DNA of 8,533 bases from Thioalkalivibrio sp. (GTDB lineage Bacteria > Pseudomonadota > Gammaproteobacteria > Ectothiorhodospirales > Ectothiorhodospiraceae). Made by a program: the position numbers and the translations under genes. Below are positions 5,910-8,533 of the stretch, one piece after another (the stretch's first letter is position 1; each line of letters begins with the position of its first letter). Under the pieces are notes generated by a model that saw nothing but the letters and a program-made list of their open reading frames with translations, searched no databases and had not been told where the DNA came from. The stretch lies in NCBI GenBank assembly GCA_018224485.1, contig JAGTVE010000032.1, positions 1 to 8,533 on the forward strand, read 5' to 3'.

Positions 5910-6245
5910 TCAGTTGCCCGCCCCGCCCTTCTTCGTCGGCTTGCCCTGAGCGGCGCGCTGCCGGCGCACCTCCTTCGGATCGGCGATCAGCGGCCGATAG
6001 ATCTCGACCCGGTCCTTTGCGCGCAGCTCGGTGTCCATGCGGGTGTGCTTGCCGAAGATGCCGACCTTTGCCTCGCGCGGGTCGATCTCCGGGAACCGCT
6101 CGGCAATCCCCGACTCCCGCACCGCGTCGGCCACTGTCGCCCCGCGCGGTACCTGCACCGGCAGGACCACCTGCGCGTCCGGACGCGCGTAGGCGACCTC
6201 GACCACGATCCGCTCGTCCGGGCCGCCGCCTTCAGGCATGGGCAT
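5910..6245 (-). CDS. rnfH: RnfH family ubiquitin-like protein
   Basis: Encodes a 111-residue protein of the RnfH (UPF0125, RatB) family, a small beta-grasp fold whose cellular role is not settled. Recognised by VVEVAYARPDAQVVLPVQV near the N terminus, GATVADAVRESGI, KVGIFGKHTRMDTELRAKDRVEIYRPL and the closing IADPKEVRRQRA, as in E. coli YfjF. The C-terminal tail is Lys/Gly-rich. The ATG at 6245 has GGAGG at 6255-6259, 9 nt upstream; an alternative ATG at 6239, two codons later, matches homologue starts equally well. Its start overlaps the end of ratA, so the two are translationally coupled. It is the last gene of the transporter-ratA-rnfH unit. The link of this family to Rnf electron transport is by name only, and no rnf genes are visible here. 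Confidence 0.93.
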   Translation of the reverse strand: MPMPEGGGPDERIVVEVAYARPDAQVVLPVQVPRGATVADAVRESGIAERFPEIDPREAKVGIFGKHTRMDTELRAKDRVEIYRPLIADPKEVRRQRAAQGKPTKKGGAGN

Positions 6246-6678
6246 CCCCGTACACCTCCCGGGCCCGCTGGACGAAGGCATCGACCAGCGAGTTGGCGAC
6301 GTGATGGAAGATCGGTCCGATCGCCAGCGCCATCAGTCTTCCGGCAAACTCGAACTCGAGATCCAGCCCGACGCGGGTCCCGCGCCCGGCCTCCCGGCTG
6401 AAGGTCCAGGACCCATGGAGGCGCTGGAAGGGCCCCTGCACCAGGCGCATCTCGATCCGCTGCGGGTACTCCAGGTGGTTCATCGTGGTGAAGGACTTGT
6501 GCAGCGCACCCGTGGCCAGTTCGATCGTCGCCTTCACCCGGTCTTCACGGGATTCCAGCACCCGCGCGGCCCGGCAGTGGGGCAGGAACTCGGGGTAGGA
6601 GTCGACATCGTTGACGAGATCGAACATCTGTTCGGCCGAATAGGGCACCCAGGCGGACCGCTGGATACGCGTGGACAT
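6232..6678 (-). CDS. ratA: RatA family START-domain protein
   Basis: Encodes a 148-residue single-domain protein of the RatA/Coq10 START-like family. E. coli RatA was reported to block 70S ribosome association, while Coq10 relatives bind ubiquinone; which applies here cannot be told from sequence. Family signatures are VPYSAEQMFDLVNDVDSYPEFLPHC (split over residues 12-35), SFTTMN, RIEMRLVQGPFQRLHGSW and FEFAGRLMALAIGPIFHHV near the C terminus. The ATG at 6678 overlaps the transporter stop as TGATG, and I see no independent Shine-Dalgarno, so translation likely depends on re-initiation. The 3' end overlaps the rnfH start. Pairing with rnfH is widely conserved, and smpB normally lies divergently next to this pair. 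Confidence 0.93.
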   Translation of the reverse strand: MSTRIQRSAWVPYSAEQMFDLVNDVDSYPEFLPHCRAARVLESREDRVKATIELATGALHKSFTTMNHLEYPQRIEMRLVQGPFQRLHGSWTFSREAGRGTRVGLDLEFEFAGRLMALAIGPIFHHVANSLVDAFVQRAREVYGDAHA

Positions 6679-8036
6679 CAGATCACGCCGACGGCGCGCA
6701 GGAACACCAGCAGGATCGCGATCGGAGCCACGTAGCGGACCAGAAAGTGCCAGACCGTGTAGATCGCGCCGAGCTTCAGCCGCAGCTCGGACTGCACCGA
6801 GCGCTCGGTCATCCGCCAGCCCACGAATAGCGCGATCAGGAAGCCGCCCAGCGGCAGCAGGATGTTCGCGGTCAGATAGTCGAGGATGTCGAGCACGCCC
6901 CTGTCGAACAGGGTGTAGCCCGACCAGACGTTCAGCGACAGCAGTGCCGCAATGCCGAGGGTCCAGGCAAGCATGGCCACCACCGTGGTGGCGAACACGC
7001 GGTTCAGCTGCAGGTTCTCGACCATGAAGGCCACGGCGGGCTCGATCAGGGAGATGGCTGAGGTCCAGGCGGCAAAGACCAGCAGCACGAAGAAGAGCGT
7101 CCCGAAGAGGATGCCGAAGGGCATCTCGCCGAAGGCCAGCGGCAGGGTCACGAAGATCAGGCCCGGGCCCTGCTCCGGTGACAGGCCGGCGGCGAACAGG
7201 ATCGGGAAGATCGCAAGGCCCGCGAGCAGGGCCACCGCCGTGTCCGCGGCCACGACGGCGCCGGAGGTCTTCGCGATGGAGGCCTCGCTGCTCAGATAAC
7301 TGCCGTAGACCATGATCGCCCCCATCCCGAGGCTCAGCGTGAAGAAGGCCTGGCCCATGGCCAGCAGCACCGCGTTCGGCGAGAGCGCCCCGAAGTCGGG
7401 CCGGAACAGGAAGCGCAGGCCTTCCATGAAGGCGCCCTGGGCCATCGAGTAGCCGACCAGGACGACCAGCAGCACCACGAGCGCCGGCATCAGGATGGTG
7501 ACCGCGCGCTCCAGTCCCGAACGGACCCCGCGCGCGACGACCATCGCGGTCATCACCATGAAGATGGTATGCCAGGCCAGCAGGCCCTCGGGATTCGCCA
7601 GCATCGCTCCGAACAGCTCGGCGGAGCCCTCGGCGTCGAGACCCGCGAAACCGCCGGTGCCGGCCTTGAAGACATAGGCCAGTGCCCAGCCGGCGATCAC
7701 GCTGTAGAAGGACAGGATCAGGAAGCCGGCAAGCACGCCGATCCAGCCCATCAGCCCCCAGCCACGGCTGAGGCCCTCTTCGCGCGCCACCGTGAGCATG
7801 GTGTTGATGGGGCTCTGCCGGCCCCGGCGTCCAAGCAGGATCTCGCTCATCATGATCGGCAGGCCAATCAGCAGGATGCACGCCAGGTAGACCAGCACGA
7901 AGGCCCCGCCGCCGTTGTCCCCCGCGATGTACGGAAAGCGCCAGATGTTCCCCAGCCCGACCGCCGACCCGGTGGCCGCAAGGACGAAGGCCAATCGGGT
8001 GGACCACTGTCCGTGGATGGAGACCGTTGCTGGCAT
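6678..8036 (-). CDS. Sodium-dependent transporter, SNF/NSS family
   Basis: Encodes a 452-residue inner-membrane symporter of the neurotransmitter:sodium symporter (LeuT-fold) family, which takes up amino acids or similar solutes with Na+. TM1 shows GSAVGLGNIWRFPY (23-36) followed by DNGGGAF. The TM6 region has FFTLSLGMGAIMVYGSYLS with the unwound Ser-Leu-Gly segment, and the TM8 region has FAAWTSAISLIEP, whose Thr-Ser pair corresponds to the LeuT Na2 ligands. The LeuT Asn286 position appears to be Asp (AADTAVALLAG), common in bacterial members. Length and hydrophobic segments suggest 11 TM helices rather than the 12 of LeuT. Substrate is not predictable. The ATG at 8036 has GGGGGAA 7 nt upstream. 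First gene of the unit with ratA and rnfH; it is not part of this neighbourhood in Pseudomonas, so it is probably a lineage-specific insertion. Confidence 0.93.
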   Translation of the reverse strand: MPATVSIHGQWSTRLAFVLAATGSAVGLGNIWRFPYIAGDNGGGAFVLVYLACILLIGLPIMMSEILLGRRGRQSPINTMLTVAREEGLSRGWGLMGWIGVLAGFLILSFYSVIAGWALAYVFKAGTGGFAGLDAEGSAELFGAMLANPEGLLAWHTIFMVMTAMVVARGVRSGLERAVTILMPALVVLLVVLVGYSMAQGAFMEGLRFLFRPDFGALSPNAVLLAMGQAFFTLSLGMGAIMVYGSYLSSEASIAKTSGAVVAADTAVALLAGLAIFPILFAAGLSPEQGPGLIFVTLPLAFGEMPFGILFGTLFFVLLVFAAWTSAISLIEPAVAFMVENLQLNRVFATTVVAMLAWTLGIAALLSLNVWSGYTLFDRGVLDILDYLTANILLPLGGFLIALFVGWRMTERSVQSELRLKLGAIYTVWHFLVRYVAPIAILLVFLRAVGVI

Positions 8037-8061
8037 GGATCACTTCCCCCTGTTTTTCCGG

Positions 8062-8090
8062 ATTGTGGGGCAACGGTGTCGGGGGCTCAA
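8062..8090 (-). promoter_or_regulatory. Candidate promoter of transporter-ratA-rnfH
   Basis: On the minus strand, TTGAGC (8090-8085, 4 of 6) and CACAAT (8067-8062, 4 of 6) are spaced by 17 nt, which would place the start about 20 nt before the transporter ATG. It is a moderate match in the right position; nothing better is visible before the repeat region. Confidence 0.4.
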
Positions 8091-8114
8091 CTGACCCGCC
8101 GTGGGGACCGGAAT

Positions 8115-8129
8115 AGGCGTGGGACGCCT
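8115..8129. repeat. Small perfect hairpin between promoter and arrays
   Basis: AGGCGT (8115-8120) and ACGCCT (8124-8129) form a perfect 6-bp stem with a GGG loop. It stands between the candidate transporter promoter and the repeat arrays. No T-run follows on either strand, so a terminator is unlikely; its function is unknown. Confidence 0.4.
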
Positions 8130-8150
8130 CCGGGCGCGGGGCGGGCTGTG

Positions 8151-8310
8151 TATCGGGTCGCGCGACGCGGTGAATACCCCCCTGTACGCGAACGCGGAGA
8201 CGGCCGCGTACCGGGTCGCGGGACGCCGTGAAGACCTCCCTGTGCGGGGACGCGGAGACGGCCACGTACCGGGTCGCGGGACGCCGTTAATACCTCCCTG
8301 TAGGCTTGAC
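8151..8310. repeat. 58-bp direct repeat array, about 2.7 copies
   Basis: Copies begin at 8151, 8209 and 8267, exactly 58 bp apart. Each opens with TAYCGGGTCGCG, followed by GACGC, a CCTCCCTGT block and, in the first two, ACGCGGAGACGGCC. Copy 3 diverges after about 8301 and runs into a hairpin. Copies differ by roughly ten substitutions. The period is not a multiple of three and no ribosome binding site is associated, so the overlapping open frames are not genes. No spacer-like unique sequence is present. Confidence 0.85.
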
Positions 8311-8329
8311 GGCCGCATCCCTGCGGCCG
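8310..8329. repeat. Hairpin at the junction of two arrays
   Basis: CGGCCGCA (8310-8317) and TGCGGCCG (8322-8329) form a perfect 8-bp GC-rich stem with a TCCC loop. It sits exactly where the 58-bp array ends and the oppositely oriented 49-bp array begins, and its right arm overlaps the first 49-bp unit. No T-run follows. Confidence 0.7.
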
Positions 8330-8469
8330 ACACCCGCGACCCGATACACGGCCCTCCCCGCTCTCACTCCGGCGGCCGACACCCGCGACCCGATACGCGG
8401 CCCTCCCCGCTCTCACTCCGGCAGCCGACACCCGCGACCTGATACGCGGCCCTCCCCGCTCTCACTCCG
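8323..8469. repeat. 49-bp tandem repeat, 3 near-identical copies
   Basis: Units at 8323-8371, 8372-8420 and 8421-8469 abut without spacers. Across the three there are only three variable positions: 3 (G/A), 20 (C/T) and 26 (A/G). Each unit contains CCCGCGACCYGATACRCGG, the reverse complement of the core of the 58-bp units, followed by CCCTCCCCGCTCTCACTC. The near identity points to recent expansion or homogenisation. Confidence 0.9.
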
Positions 8470-8473
8470 TAGG

Positions 8474-8500
8474 CGGGGACCGATTTGAAGTCTGTCCCCG
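8474..8500. repeat. REP-like imperfect palindrome
   Basis: CGGGGAC (8474-8480) pairs perfectly with GTCCCCG (8494-8500). After one C/T mismatch the stem continues with four more pairs (one G-T wobble) around a TGA loop. GGGGAC...GTCCCC ends with an AT-richer centre resemble intergenic palindromes I associate with RAYT (REP-associated tyrosine) transposases; that link is from memory. No T-run follows, so a terminator role is unlikely. Confidence 0.55.
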
Positions 8501-8518
8501 GGGTTGTGCGCTTGGCAT

Positions 8519-8527
8519 TGCTATACT
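8519..8527 (+). promoter_or_regulatory. Extended -10 promoter pointing out of window
   Basis: TGC followed by TATACT (8522-8527) matches the extended -10 pattern TGnTATAAT, with 5 of 6 in the hexamer. No good -35 is visible at 16-18 nt. Transcription would start just beyond the right edge, where smpB is expected divergently from the ratA block in this neighbourhood; that gene cannot be seen. Confidence 0.45.
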
Positions 8528-8533
8528 GCGCGG

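Noticed and set aside
6232..8265. A 677-codon minus-strand open frame ending with ratA
   Set aside because: Only the last 148 codons match a family (RatA). The rest is the out-of-frame shadow of the NSS transporter, kept open by high GC.
8151..8469. CRISPR-like array
   Set aside because: The units abut or repeat in full with no unique spacers, the two halves are oppositely oriented, and no cas gene is nearby.
8087..8488. Overlapping short open frames on both strands in the repeat region
   Set aside because: They translate the repeats in shifting frames (periods 58 and 49 are not multiples of three), and have no ribosome binding sites or protein-like composition.

Overview
The window is GC-rich and densely coding. 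It holds ten genes: eight look complete and strongly recognisable, dnaK is cut by the left edge, and one is a transporter of uncertain substrate. Gene content and order (dnaK, grpE, recN, fur, bamE/omlA, rnfH, ratA) match a neighbourhood I know from Pseudomonas and other Gammaproteobacteria, with smpB expected just beyond the right edge. An hrcA gene, which E. coli and Pseudomonas lack, an NSS-family Na+ symporter, and the high GC together suggest a non-enteric gammaproteobacterium, perhaps of the Chromatiales/Ectothiorhodospiraceae type. That placement is inference.

Left block (1-2305, minus strand): heat-shock cluster hrcA-grpE-dnaK. The control signals are layered. hrcA has a sigma70-like promoter with a half-degenerate CIRCE operator, grpE has a sigma32-like promoter inside the 3' end of hrcA, and dnaK has a near-consensus sigma32 promoter whose -35 box contains the grpE stop codon. 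This suggests HrcA mainly controls itself here, while the chaperone genes answer to sigma32.

Middle block (2306-5875): nadK and recN form a plus-strand pair (NAD kinase and a DNA-repair SMC-like ATPase). nadK may be leaderless, with a perfect 17-bp palindrome just upstream. fur (minus, GTG start) converges on recN and diverges from bamE, the outer-membrane assembly lipoprotein.

Right block (5910-8036, minus strand): a tightly packed operon in the order SNF/NSS transporter, ratA, rnfH. The transporter stop overlaps the ratA start (TGATG), and ratA overlaps rnfH. The transporter is an unusual addition between ratA and the expected smpB.

Far right (8037-8533): about 500 bp without a gene. It carries a composite repeat locus: a 58-bp direct array (about 2.7 copies), a perfect 8-bp-stem hairpin, then a 49-bp array (3 copies). 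Both arrays share one core of about 20 bp in opposite orientations, so the locus is head-to-head around the hairpin. A separate REP-like palindrome follows, then an extended -10 promoter pointing out of the window.
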